Shown here: in pieces, positions 23,955-31,371 of the stretch | How positions within the stretch are numbered: the stretch's first letter is position 1 | Layout of the letters: every line of letters starts with the position of its first letter | Program-made: the position numbers and the translations under genes | IMG/VR virus record: IMGVR_UViG_3300017989_000239 | Span: 1 to 36,407 of that record | DNA length: 36,407 nucleotides | Direction: 5' to 3' (one strand) | Source of the DNA: a virus | The notes under the pieces: generated by a model | What the model was told of the DNA's origin: nothing | What the model saw: only the letters and a program-made list of their open reading frames with translations | Databases searched by the model: none

Positions 23955-26382
23955 GTTCTCGCCTCGAGAATATCAGGCCTGTCTATTCGACGCTATATTC
24001 AACTTGAACTATAAGAAAGTAATGGCCTGCTGGCCGAGACGTTGTCTGTCTGGTGATACACATATTACCATGGCCGACGGCTCTTGGAAATTTCTTCGAG
24101 ACCTAGAAATAGGCGATGAGATTCTTTCGTGGGATGGTACTAAATTTGTTTCAGATAAAGTTAAGAATAAGTGGAAAACAGGCGTTAAGGATACATTAAA
24201 GCTTCAGTCTTATGGGTATCTCCCAGTTATAACGTCCGCGGACCATAAATTTGCAAATTTAACTCAAGGAAGGGATCACGTTCGCTGGGATAGTGTCGAC
24301 ACAATTTCGAAAAGAAAGAGCCGGCAAGTATTAAACTATGCTGGTATCGGATATGGAACTCTGCATAATCCGGATCTTGCTGAATTTATAGGGTATATGA
24401 TAACAGATGGCTACTGCAGCGGTTATCAACAGCCGAAATTTACTAATACAAACAAGTTTATGCTAGCGCGTGTTGCTTACCTTGCTGAGAAGCTTTTCGG
24501 AATGGTACCCATATATCGTAAAAAGGGAAATGGATATGATCTTGGTTTATCCAATGGCACTAAGGGCGGTGGAACATATAAAAACAATGTGAAAGAATTC
24601 TTTCGAAAGTATGGACAGGATGTTTCGAAGGAGAAAAGAAGAATCTTACCCCTAGTGTGGCAATTCGATGAGGAGTCACTAGGGCGCTTTTTTTCTGCTG
24701 TCATAGCGTGTGATGGATCTATATACGCACACAAATCCGGATTTGTTGGTGATAGGTGTCGCGATGTACCCCCAGCAAACGAGATATCCATTAATTGCGG
24801 TGTTAGCTATCTTATGGGTTGGGATATGTATTGGCTTCTGCGCAAAATAGGCATAATTCCACAGGTACCTAAGAATGAAAGAGGGTCCAATTGGAAGATA
24901 CGCGTAACTAAAGGATATGGGGTCAGGCAACTCCTTTCATATGGCCCAATATTCGGAAAAGAAGATAAGCAAGGGGAAGTTTATGCAAGAATTCCCTATA
25001 AACCTTATAAGCCGCGCGTATGGAATAGTTGTTATCGATGTGCTACTAAGGTAATGCGCTCCGGAGCTGATCAGCTTTATGATATAGAGACTGAAAAGCA
25101 TCATAATTTTATAGCTAATGGGTATGTTGTGCACAATTCTGGGAAGGATTTGTGCGCTTGGAACATATGTATACAGCAATTACTACGTAAAACATGTGTG
25201 ATATTCTACGTATTTCCTACCTTTGCTTTAGGAAGAAGAATTCTTTGGGATGCTCTTACCATCGATGGTGATAGAATCCTAGATTATCTACCAAAAGAGT
25301 TAGTCGAGTCTAAAAATGAGCAGCTCATGCGTATTAAACTTAAGAATGGCTCTCTCTTTCAGATAGTTGGGTCTGATAAGTTTGATAAATCTATGATCGG
25401 TACCAACGCACACGGTATGGTGTTCTCAGAGTTTGCAGTTAGTGAACCGCAATCTTATTCTTTATCTTTACCGATTCTATCTGTATCAGATGGGTGGGCA
25501 TTGATTGTTTCTACTCCCAGAGGCAAGAACTTTATGTATGACATGTACAACGTTGCACTTGAGAATCCAGATATTTGGTATGTTTCAAAATTAACCGTTG
25601 ATGACACCAAGCATGTTTCTCTAGAGAAGCTTGAGTTAGATCGTAGAACCGGTGAAATGTCGGAAGATCTTCAGCTTCAAGAGTATTGGACGTCGTTTGA
25701 TATGGGTGTCGAAGGATCATATTACGTGAAATATATCGATCAACTTAAGCTTAATGGGCAGATTGGCCACGTGCCATGGGATCCAACACTCAAGGTACAT
25801 ACCGCATGGGATATAGGTTGTCGCGACATGACTGCTATTATCTTCTTTCAGATATCTCGGGATAACTCCATACGTATCATCGATTGCTATGAGAAGAATA
25901 AAGAAGGTTTGGAGCATTATATTAAGATTCTTAGGTCTAAAGATTATACGTACGGCAAGCATATTGGCCCTCATGATATTCGAAATATGGAGTTTAGCAC
26001 CGGAATTACTCGTTGGGAAAAAGCCAGGAGGCTTGGAGTAACCTTTACAGTTGCTGATAAACTTGGGATCATGGATGGAATTGAGGCCGTAAGATCAAAG
26101 CTACCCTTAATGTATCTAGATCAGGTACGATGTGCGCCGCTTATCAAAGCGCTTGAGAACTATAGACAAGAGTATGATAGCAAGAGGAAAGTATACAAAG
26201 AGAAGCCACTTCACGATGTATTTTCGAACTTTGCCGATGCAATGAGATATTTGGCTGTGTCGCTAGGTAAAGTTAAAGATGGGTCATCGCCAGAGGAACT
26301 AGAAAAACGTTACAGAGAAGCGATGTATGGAGATCAGAGTAATATGCCTGCTGTCTTTAGGGATGATTTGCCAAGATATTAA
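23920..26382 (+). CDS. terL: Terminase large subunit interrupted by an intein
   Basis: An 820-residue precursor. The ATPase P-loop reads CWPRR (37-41), then 365 intein residues, then SGKDLCAWN (407 on). After splicing, the protein would be 455 residues with an intact PRRSGKD. Other motifs: Walker B-like GMVFSEFAVSEP near 499, coupling motif LIVSTPRGKN near 527, nuclease motif AWDIGCRDMTAI near 628 with a catalytic aspartate, and HDVFSNFADAMRYL near 765. It is the ATP-driven packaging motor and headful nuclease. The start overlaps the previous gene. It acts with terS and the portal. Confidence 0.9.
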   Translation: MEEKPLEIRLDKFSPREYQACLFDAIFNLNYKKVMACWPRRCLSGDTHITMADGSWKFLRDLEIGDEILSWDGTKFVSDKVKNKWKTGVKDTLKLQSYGYLPVITSADHKFANLTQGRDHVRWDSVDTISKRKSRQVLNYAGIGYGTLHNPDLAEFIGYMITDGYCSGYQQPKFTNTNKFMLARVAYLAEKLFGMVPIYRKKGNGYDLGLSNGTKGGGTYKNNVKEFFRKYGQDVSKEKRRILPLVWQFDEESLGRFFSAVIACDGSIYAHKSGFVGDRCRDVPPANEISINCGVSYLMGWDMYWLLRKIGIIPQVPKNERGSNWKIRVTKGYGVRQLLSYGPIFGKEDKQGEVYARIPYKPYKPRVWNSCYRCATKVMRSGADQLYDIETEKHHNFIANGYVVHNSGKDLCAWNICIQQLLRKTCVIFYVFPTFALGRRILWDALTIDGDRILDYLPKELVESKNEQLMRIKLKNGSLFQIVGSDKFDKSMIGTNAHGMVFSEFAVSEPQSYSLSLPILSVSDGWALIVSTPRGKNFMYDMYNVALENPDIWYVSKLTVDDTKHVSLEKLELDRRTGEMSEDLQLQEYWTSFDMGVEGSYYVKYIDQLKLNGQIGHVPWDPTLKVHTAWDIGCRDMTAIIFFQISRDNSIRIIDCYEKNKEGLEHYIKILRSKDYTYGKHIGPHDIRNMEFSTGITRWEKARRLGVTFTVADKLGIMDGIEAVRSKLPLMYLDQVRCAPLIKALENYRQEYDSKRKVYKEKPLHDVFSNFADAMRYLAVSLGKVKDGSSPEELEKRYREAMYGDQSNMPAVFRDDLPRY
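24043..25137 (+). mobile_element. Intein with LAGLIDADG homing endonuclease in TerL
   Basis: 365 residues. The first is Cys (CLSGDTHITMADG, block A), block B is TSADHKF, and the end is YDIETEKHHNFIANGYVVHN with the His-Asn pair and Ser as the +1 extein residue, so all splicing residues are present. Two dodecapeptide motifs (LAEFIGYMITDG at about residue 154 and LGRFFSAVIACDGS at about 254 of the precursor) mark a two-motif LAGLIDADG nuclease. The insertion lies inside the Walker A P-loop between Arg and Ser. It would home into intein-free terL alleles. Confidence 0.92.
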
Positions 26383-26429
26383 CCTACATTTAAAATTTGA
26401 AGTTCAACTTCCATTTACAAGGATTTTTC

Positions 26430-26720
26430 ATGAAAACATTAACTCCACTATACGATAAAGTTTTAATTAAAAAAGCTGCAGAGGAAGATAAGACTGCAGG
26501 TGGAATAATTATTCCTGAGAGTGCCTCTGACATGGGTGCACAGCTTAAGATAGCTACTGTAGTAAGTGTCGGAAAAGGCAGAAAAACAAATGGTCACGAC
26601 TTAATACCGTTGCAGGTAAAAAGCGGTGACCAAATTTTATACAACAAGCACGCAGGCCTGCCGTTTGATAGCGATCATCTAATATTACGTGAAGATGAAA
26701 TTGTAGGAATTGTACAATAA
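26430..26720 (+). CDS. groES: GroES-type co-chaperonin
   Basis: A 96-residue protein of full GroES length from ATG 26430 (AAGGA precedes it; a TTG further up is rejected). It has the LTPLYDKVLIKK start, the mobile-loop sequence EEDKTAGGIIIPESA, VVSVGKGRKTNG, VKSGDQILYNKHAG and the LILREDEIVGIVQ end. The GGIIIP element that binds GroEL is intact. The protein would cap host GroEL, most simply to fold the capsid protein as T4 gp31 does. It follows the large terminase by 47 bases and ends before a palindrome and a terminator. Confidence 0.92.
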   Translation: MKTLTPLYDKVLIKKAAEEDKTAGGIIIPESASDMGAQLKIATVVSVGKGRKTNGHDLIPLQVKSGDQILYNKHAGLPFDSDHLILREDEIVGIVQ

Positions 26721-26759
26721 ATAATTCTTCTCGGTTGTAATGATTATTGAGATACTATC

Positions 26760-26775
26760 GCATAAAATTTTATGC
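26760..26775. repeat. 16-base perfect palindrome behind groES
   Basis: GCATAAAATTTTATGC is fully palindromic. Flanking ATC and GAT extend it with one bulged C. It may be a weak terminator or a protein-binding site at the end of the packaging operon. Confidence 0.5.
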
Positions 26776-26808
26776 CGATTATACTTAATTGTAAAGCTTT
26801 GAACACGG

Positions 26809-26829
26809 AAAAAGGGCCCGTTAAGGCCC
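26809..26829 (-). terminator. Rho-independent terminator for the 26841-27305 gene
   Basis: On the minus strand the stem GGGCC-TTAACG-GGCCC is followed directly by TTTTT. On the plus strand the same stem is followed by CGTCGGTTCTTTT, a weaker terminator for groES. It lies between convergent genes. Confidence 0.7.
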
Positions 26830-26840
26830 CGTCGGTTCTT

Positions 26841-27305
26841 TTATTTTCGTAGACCTACGCGTTTACTTATTGGTTTTTGTTTCCAAATTTCACGCATGCC
26901 TCTTTTTATTTTGCATCTTCTGATAAGCTCAGCACCTGCGTTATCAGCTGGGCACCTTTCGCGTGCTGCACGTGCTAACATACCTGATGCACAAGCTTGT
27001 GCTTGCAATTTATCCATTTGCGCTTTGTTTGCAGCAAACACATCTCTAACTGGCACATTAGGCTTTTTAGGCGGCTTGGGTGGTGTCGGTTTTGTAAGCC
27101 ACTGATACGTCTCCTTTGTGAGTTCATAGCTACTTTCAGCTACTGCATATGCCAACTTAAATGGCGCCGCTATAATGCACTTAAGTCCAGTTGCAACTGC
27201 CTCTGCGACTTCGCTACTCTCTTCTGTTTCCTGCTCTTGCATCATCATGCATGATATAGGCGCAGACACTAGTAAAGATAGTCCAATTATTAATATACGT
27301 TTCAT
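26841..27305 (-). CDS. Secreted small protein with signal sequence
   Basis: A 154-residue protein. A signal sequence is clear: MKR, then hydrophobic ILIIGLSLLVSAPIS, then CMMMQEQ. The cysteine is close to the cleavage point, but proline at -3 is atypical for a lipobox. The mature part is acidic, then has a hydrophobic/aromatic stretch (CIIAAPFKLAYAVAESSYEL), a proline-rich PTPPKPPKKP linker and a basic C-terminus. GGGAGGA lies ahead of the ATG. It stands alone leftward with its own terminator, like an accessory (moron) gene. Function unknown. Confidence 0.6.
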   Translation of the reverse strand: MKRILIIGLSLLVSAPISCMMMQEQETEESSEVAEAVATGLKCIIAAPFKLAYAVAESSYELTKETYQWLTKPTPPKPPKKPNVPVRDVFAANKAQMDKLQAQACASGMLARAARERCPADNAGAELIRRCKIKRGMREIWKQKPISKRVGLRK

Positions 27306-27374
27306 AGGAATCCTCCCGTAATAAAGTTAAAAATACATCTACTTGCGTATCCACTACGCTCTCCTTGCAAAACA

Positions 27375-27408
27375 TTGTGCGCACAACGTTCTAGCTAGAA
27401 GGAGCTCC
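27375..27408. promoter_or_regulatory. Cluster of three adjacent palindromes
   Basis: TTGTGCGCACAA (27375-27386), TTCTAGCTAGAA (27389-27400) and GGAGCTCC (27401-27408) are each perfect and nearly contiguous. They lie in the divergent region between a leftward secreted-protein gene and a rightward regulator gene, a likely operator area for the RHH protein at 27554. Confidence 0.45.
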
Positions 27409-27409
27409 T

Positions 27410-27502
27410 ATGAATCGAGTAAAAAATAGGAACTCCAACTTAGCAAGCATAATTAATTATATATTATATATATATATTGTCAACAGCTATTTGACTATTT
27501 AA
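27410..27502 (+). CDS. Possible 30-aa leader peptide
   Basis: ATG at 27410 is preceded by AAGGAG at ideal distance and opens a 30-codon frame (MNRVKNRNSNLASIINYILY, then a hydrophobic end). It overlaps the AT-rich tract and the -35 box of the next promoter. The strong ribosome site is the only real support; it may be chance because the AGCTAGAAGGAGCTCC stretch is itself palindromic. Confidence 0.25.
   Translation: MNRVKNRNSNLASIINYILYIYIVNSYLTI
27450..27479. other. Very AT-rich tract
   Basis: About 30 bases of alternating A and T lie between the palindrome cluster and the promoter. Such a tract melts easily. It could aid promoter opening or serve as an unwinding element, but no origin-type iterons are present. 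Confidence 0.35.
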
Positions 27503-27519
27503 TTGTATGATGTTATTAT
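27491..27519 (+). promoter_or_regulatory. sigma70-type promoter for the RHH operon
   Basis: TTGACT (27491-27496), a 17-base spacer, and TATTAT (27514-27519). The RHH gene starts at 27554 with GGGGAAG as ribosome site. Likely drives 27554-28635. Confidence 0.7.
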
Positions 27520-27553
27520 AATAATAGTAATAAATATTTAAGCCGGGGAAGTT

Positions 27554-27760
27554 ATGGAAAATAAGAAAATAGGGCGTCCAAAAGAGCTTTTGGAGCCTAA
27601 GGGTAAGTTTACGCTTTATATGACGAAGGAAGTAGAAAAGAAGTTTAATCAAATATTTGCATTTCGCGTGATGGCCGGAAGCAAGGATACAAAATCGGAT
27701 ATCTTATGTCAGGCTGTTGAAGAGCTGTTTGAAAAAGAATTTAAGGATATGAAATCATGA
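27554..27760 (+). CDS. Ribbon-helix-helix-type regulator
   Basis: A 68-residue protein. A basic GRPKELLEPKGK N-terminus, a beta-strand-like KFTLYMTKE, then two helices (VEKKFNQIFAFRVMAGSKDT and SDILCQAVEELFEKEF) give an RHH pattern. It lies directly behind a strong promoter and a palindrome cluster, so autoregulation is likely. It overlaps the next gene by 4 bases (ATGA). It could be an early transcriptional repressor. Confidence 0.55.
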   Translation: MENKKIGRPKELLEPKGKFTLYMTKEVEKKFNQIFAFRVMAGSKDTKSDILCQAVEELFEKEFKDMKS

Positions 27761-28413
27761 GCTTAAAATTACCTAAATTCGAAAAATGGGATGGACGTAT
27801 ATGGTCTTGGAAAGAAGACGATAAGCATAGCTATGCAAATGAGTATTTCTTTGAAGCGTATTGCGGTTATAATTGGTATTTAAATGTTTATCTTATGAAA
27901 TATATACTTAGGGTACCAGATCACTACTTTATATATGCGAATTACAGTCGGGATGCAATTCCGTCAAAAAAAGATCTAGAGATGTATTTTAAAAAGATTC
28001 TAGAGAAAGTAGGTCAAGATATTTTAGATGATATGGATGAAAATTTTGCTAGCGATAAAGATATAACTGACTACGTTGATGATAAGGATGACAACGAGCT
28101 TGACCTTAAAAACCCACTTCGAGATCATGCTATAGCTTATGCAGAATACATAAAATATCGAAAACGTATGGCGTCAAAAGAGGAATATCGATTGTTTATC
28201 GATGCACTTCATGATTTAAATGATCCTTTTTTATCAGCTACGTTTAGTGCAATTTCTAGCTATGAAATACAAGACGGTTATCTAATGATTCTATGTTGGA
28301 ATAAAAACTATGGCTTCTTTGAGGATGTATTAGAAGCTTCTAGAGGCTCATGGTTTCCAATATTACAGAAGCAGTTTCAACGCGTTGAAAAAGTATTACT
28401 GCGTTTTGTATAG
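27757..28413 (+). CDS. Hypothetical protein, C-terminus resembles a DnaA/DnaX-type domain
   Basis: A 218-residue protein. The N-terminus is aromatic-rich (KFEKWDGRIWSWKEDDKHSY), then an acidic helical middle (DILDDMDENFASDKDITDYV). Residues 145-218 (FIDALHDLNDPFLSATFSAI, DGYLMILCWNKNYGFFEDVL, ending VEKVLLRFV) follow a helix-helix-strand-helix-strand order like the small N-terminal domain of DnaA or the C-terminal domain of the DnaX tau subunit. This is a fold-level impression only. It is translationally coupled to the RHH gene. It may interact with the host replication machinery. Confidence 0.45.
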   Translation: MSLKLPKFEKWDGRIWSWKEDDKHSYANEYFFEAYCGYNWYLNVYLMKYILRVPDHYFIYANYSRDAIPSKKDLEMYFKKILEKVGQDILDDMDENFASDKDITDYVDDKDDNELDLKNPLRDHAIAYAEYIKYRKRMASKEEYRLFIDALHDLNDPFLSATFSAISSYEIQDGYLMILCWNKNYGFFEDVLEASRGSWFPILQKQFQRVEKVLLRFV

Positions 28414-28422
28414 GGGAAAATA

Positions 28423-28635
28423 ATGGAAACAAATAAAGGTAAATGGCGCGGTCATTACGTAGAAGACCCAACGCTCTTTAAGGCCTTAAATTTTGTCGTG
28501 CATATGGTGGAAAACGATGGAAAAAACATAGCTGAGGCTATTCGAATAGCAGCCAATTACCATAAGTTGGCGATATCTGCTGTAGCAATAGAATTTATGA
28601 CAGCCGCATACCTTAAGAGGAAAGAAAATCTATAG
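28423..28635 (+). CDS. Small conserved phage protein (70 aa)
   Basis: METNKGKWRGHYVEDPTLFK leads into helices with DGKNIAEAIRIAANYHKLAI and AVAIEFMTAAYLKRK. The DGKxxxEAIRxAAxxY pattern resembles small helical DNA-associated phage proteins of unknown role. GGGGAAA precedes ATG. Its stop codon is embedded in a 22-base palindrome. Confidence 0.5.
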   Translation: METNKGKWRGHYVEDPTLFKALNFVVHMVENDGKNIAEAIRIAANYHKLAISAVAIEFMTAAYLKRKENL

Positions 28636-28652
28636 CAAATGCATTTGCTATA
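28631..28652. terminator. 22-base perfect palindrome overlapping a stop codon
   Basis: TATAGCAAATG and its exact reverse complement CATTTGCTATA are directly joined. The TAG stop of the preceding gene is in the left arm. It is likely a terminator or mRNA 3'-end structure for the RHH operon, or a binding site; there is no T run. Confidence 0.5.
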
Positions 28653-28706
28653 CACAATTAACCTTGTATTGATTAGTTGCCCATTCTAAACTAGTTATGT
28701 TTAAGT

Positions 28707-28748
28707 GGTCTCGAGGGGTTTTAATTCCTCCTTTGATCCCCTCAGACC
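28707..28748 (+). promoter_or_regulatory. Leader hairpin of the portal gene
   Basis: GGTCTCGAGGGG (28707-28718) pairs with CCCCTCAGACC (28738-28748), 11 base pairs with one bulged C. The 19-base loop contains CCTCCTTT, which resembles the 3' end of 16S rRNA and is complementary to purine-rich ribosome sites. The portal ribosome site AGGAAGGAAG lies about 15 bases further on. Confidence 0.55.
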
Positions 28749-28775
28749 TATAAAGTTAACTAGGAAGGAAGAAGA

Positions 28776-30830
28776 ATGGCATTATTTCCTCAAATAGGGC
28801 CTCAGTATTACGATTCAAAAGATAAAGGGGTCTTAGAGCAGATGGAGGCCTTTTATAGTGAGGCGATATCCATCAATCAGGCCTTTTGGTCAGAAGCTGA
28901 TACCGATACAAGGTTCGAAGCAGGTGATCAAACTCTTTGGAATGATCTATACGGCAACCTACCACTAAATAGGCGAAGACAATTTAACTTTAACCGTATA
29001 AAACGTGTTAAAAACATGATATCTGGTTATCAGCGAAAAAATAGAAAATCTACTATAGTTGTACCGGTTGAGAATGGTGATGAGCTAACGGCAGATCAGT
29101 TTACCAAGATCATGATGTGGATTAACCAGCAAGAGGGTACGCTTGATACCATATCGAACGCGTTCGAAGGTGCATTAATAACAGGCATGAATCTGCTTCA
29201 AGTATGGGTCGACTATCGATCTGACCCAGTTTCTGGGAACATTAAGGTTGATAACTGTAGTTATAACAGCTTTTTAATTGATCCGTTCTTTAGGAAACAA
29301 GACTTATCTGATTGTCGCGGATTATGGAAACGTTCTTTCCTAACCAAATCAGAATGTTTATCGCTGCTTCCAGATTATAAGGATGAAATTATAGGGCTTT
29401 CTGGCAATGATATGCGTGATAATAAGTTTCAATTTATGCCTGAAAACTATAATTATGGACCTAAAAATCTTCTTACGTATGATGAATACTATTACAGAGG
29501 TTATAGAACGCAAAAGATGCTCGTTGATTCTCAAACGGGAGAAACATTTGAGTGGAAAGTCGACAATGATGACGCGCTTAAAGAGTTCTTAAGAGTGTAT
29601 CCACAAGTGACAATTGTAGATCAGGAAGTACCAACGGTTAACGTTGCAATCGTTGTACAAGGTAAGGTGATGTATAATGGGCCTAATCCAATGGGTATCG
29701 ATAATTATCCTTTTGTGCCAGTGTTTGCGTATTATTCACCTGAAATACCTTATTTTCCTTGGCGTGTTCAAGGGGTCGTACGGGGATTGAGAGATGCACA
29801 ATTTTTATATAATCGTAGAAAAGCTATTGAGCTTGATATACTTGAAAGTCAAATCAATTCTGGTTGGAAGTATAAAGAAGATTCTTTGGTTAACCCTAAA
29901 GATGTCTTTATGTCTGGGCAAGGCAGAGGATTGGCTCTTAAACAAGAAGCGCAGATGACCGATGTTGAGAGAATACCTCCAGCAGCATTCGATTCTTCCA
30001 TTGTACAGATATCTGAAATATTAGCGCGTGAAGTGCAAGAAATTTCTGGTGTTAATGAAGAGTTGCTCGGTTCCGCTGTTGATGAAAAGGCTGGTATACT
30101 TGCCATGTTACGCCAAGGTGCTGGTTTGACTACACTGCAGAAACTATTTGATCAGTTAGATCGGTCTCAAAAGTTACTCGGTAAGTTGATGTTGGACATT
30201 GTGCAATCTAATTTTACCCCAGGAAAAGTAAAAAGAATTATCGAGGAAGAGCCTTCGCCACAGTTTTATAATAAAGCTTTTGGTAGATATGATTCAGCGG
30301 TTGAAGAAGGTCTTAATACAACAACACAGAAACAGATGCAGTTTGCTCAGTTGCTACAGATGCGTGAAGCAGGAGTGCAAATTCCTGATGAAGTACTACT
30401 TGAGGCTTCTACTCTACAGAACAAGAAGAAACTAGTCGAATCTGTACAGATGGCCGCGCAACAACGAACCCAAATTGAGCAATTGCAATTGCAGGCTACT
30501 TTAGCTGAGCAAGAAGCTCGTACAGAATTAGCGCAAGCTCGATCGGTCGCTGATAGAGGTCTAGGATTAGAACGTGCTAGCCGAGTCGAAGAAAACCAAG
30601 CATTCGCTACCGAGCGTTATGCAGAAGCTCAAAAAGATAATGCTATGGCAGATTTAAATATAGTTAGAGCTCTTAAAGAGGTAGAAGAAGTAGACATTAG
30701 ACAACTTGAGAAGCTAATATCTTTATCTCAGATAATGACACGTGAAAATGTGCGTGATCAAAGGGCTCATGAGACAGCGAAGAAGGGTACAATGGCCGAA
30801 GCAGAAAAACTTGCTACTGCTAATGTTTGA
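28776..30830 (+). CDS. Portal protein (P22 gp1-like)
   Basis: A 684-residue protein of expected portal size. FWSEADTDTRFEAGDQTLWN near residue 37, NRRRQFNFNRIKRVKNMISG near 65 and the following RKSTIVVPVE are characteristic of the P22-type portal family. Residues 560-680 form a long helical, Q/E/A-rich barrel-like tail (QTQIEQLQ-type), as in portals with extended C-terminal barrels. It forms the dodecameric DNA channel at one vertex and binds terminase and adaptor. AGGAAGGAAG precedes ATG. Confidence 0.85.
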   Translation: MALFPQIGPQYYDSKDKGVLEQMEAFYSEAISINQAFWSEADTDTRFEAGDQTLWNDLYGNLPLNRRRQFNFNRIKRVKNMISGYQRKNRKSTIVVPVENGDELTADQFTKIMMWINQQEGTLDTISNAFEGALITGMNLLQVWVDYRSDPVSGNIKVDNCSYNSFLIDPFFRKQDLSDCRGLWKRSFLTKSECLSLLPDYKDEIIGLSGNDMRDNKFQFMPENYNYGPKNLLTYDEYYYRGYRTQKMLVDSQTGETFEWKVDNDDALKEFLRVYPQVTIVDQEVPTVNVAIVVQGKVMYNGPNPMGIDNYPFVPVFAYYSPEIPYFPWRVQGVVRGLRDAQFLYNRRKAIELDILESQINSGWKYKEDSLVNPKDVFMSGQGRGLALKQEAQMTDVERIPPAAFDSSIVQISEILAREVQEISGVNEELLGSAVDEKAGILAMLRQGAGLTTLQKLFDQLDRSQKLLGKLMLDIVQSNFTPGKVKRIIEEEPSPQFYNKAFGRYDSAVEEGLNTTTQKQMQFAQLLQMREAGVQIPDEVLLEASTLQNKKKLVESVQMAAQQRTQIEQLQLQATLAEQEARTELAQARSVADRGLGLERASRVEENQAFATERYAEAQKDNAMADLNIVRALKEVEEVDIRQLEKLISLSQIMTRENVRDQRAHETAKKGTMAEAEKLATANV

Positions 30831-30883
30831 ATGTGATATATTTGAAAGAATTAAACCTCTTTTGGTTAGGGGTTGTTAACCTT

Positions 30884-30895
30884 GCCCATATGGGC
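30884..30895. repeat. 12-base palindrome behind the portal gene
   Basis: GCCCATATGGGC is perfect. It is preceded by small inverted repeats (AACC-TCTTTT-GGTT). It lies in the 82-base gap before the next gene and may be a weak terminator or processing site. Confidence 0.35.
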
Positions 30896-30912
30896 AGTTT
30901 CCAGGAGAAACG

Positions 30913-31116
30913 ATGGCAAAAAAACGCTATTATGGTGGAATGATCAATGATGATACTTCTGCTATAGCAAATCTTCCACAACAAGTGATATACAAAAAAT
31001 ATCCAGAAATGCCTTATAACATGCCTGAAGGATTGGATGACACAATGGCAGGAGTCGATCGTCAAATTAAAGACGACCTGAAACGCAAAAAACCAATCAA
31101 TTCAGAAAAATATTAG
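30913..31116 (+). CDS. Small portal-adjacent protein (67 aa)
   Basis: MAKKRYYGGMINDDTSAIAN followed by LPQQVIYKKYPEMPYNMPEG, then LDDTMAGVDRQIKDDLKRKK. This pattern is familiar from small proteins encoded next to portal genes in uncultured podoviruses. CAGGAGAAACG precedes ATG. Function unknown, possibly a minor virion component. Confidence 0.55.
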   Translation: MAKKRYYGGMINDDTSAIANLPQQVIYKKYPEMPYNMPEGLDDTMAGVDRQIKDDLKRKKPINSEKY

Positions 31117-31124
31117 GAGATAAT

Positions 31125-31271
31125 ATGCCTGTCATGCCACGAGAAAAGGGAAAGGCTGAAAAAATAGCATATGCGATACTAGGTACGCCCTTTAATATGC
31201 AAAAAAACAAAAAACGTCAGAGTAAAGAAAAAAAACGGCTCTACCTTGAAGAAACGAGACTTGTCAGGTAA
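31125..31271 (+). CDS. Very small basic protein (48 aa)
   Basis: MPVMPREKGKAEKIAYAILG, then TPFNMQKNKKRQSKEKKRLY and a short end. AGGAG is placed well before the ATG at 31125. It begins 8 bases after the portal-adjacent gene. It has a strong positive charge and no family is recognised; the ribosome site and tight spacing are the main support. Confidence 0.45.
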   Translation: MPVMPREKGKAEKIAYAILGTPFNMQKNKKRQSKEKKRLYLEETRLVR

Positions 31272-31292
31272 TAGAAGGATCCTTTTTATTGG

Positions 31293-31352
31293 GGAGGCGG
31301 TACGTAGTTAATTAATTTTTCCTCAAAAACTTGGTTGATCAACACCGTCTCC
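31293..31352 (+). promoter_or_regulatory. Nested stem-loop leader before the lysine-rich gene
   Basis: GGAGGCGGT (31293-31301) pairs with ACCGTCTCC (31344-31352), nine pairs with one G-T. The enclosed segment includes the palindromes TTAATTAA and GTTGATCAAC (31334-31343). An AAGGATCCTT-TTTATT element just upstream could terminate the preceding transcript. Function unknown. Confidence 0.4.
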
Positions 31353-31371
31353 TTACCTATAGGAGCAATTT

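Noticed and set aside
24477-25179. Leftward open frames inside the intein
   Set aside because: No start signals or family patterns; they lie opposite a coding sequence with clear intein blocks.
26397-26429. TTG start giving an 11-residue N-terminal extension of GroES
   Set aside because: The ATG at 26430 has a proper ribosome site and matches the normal GroES length.
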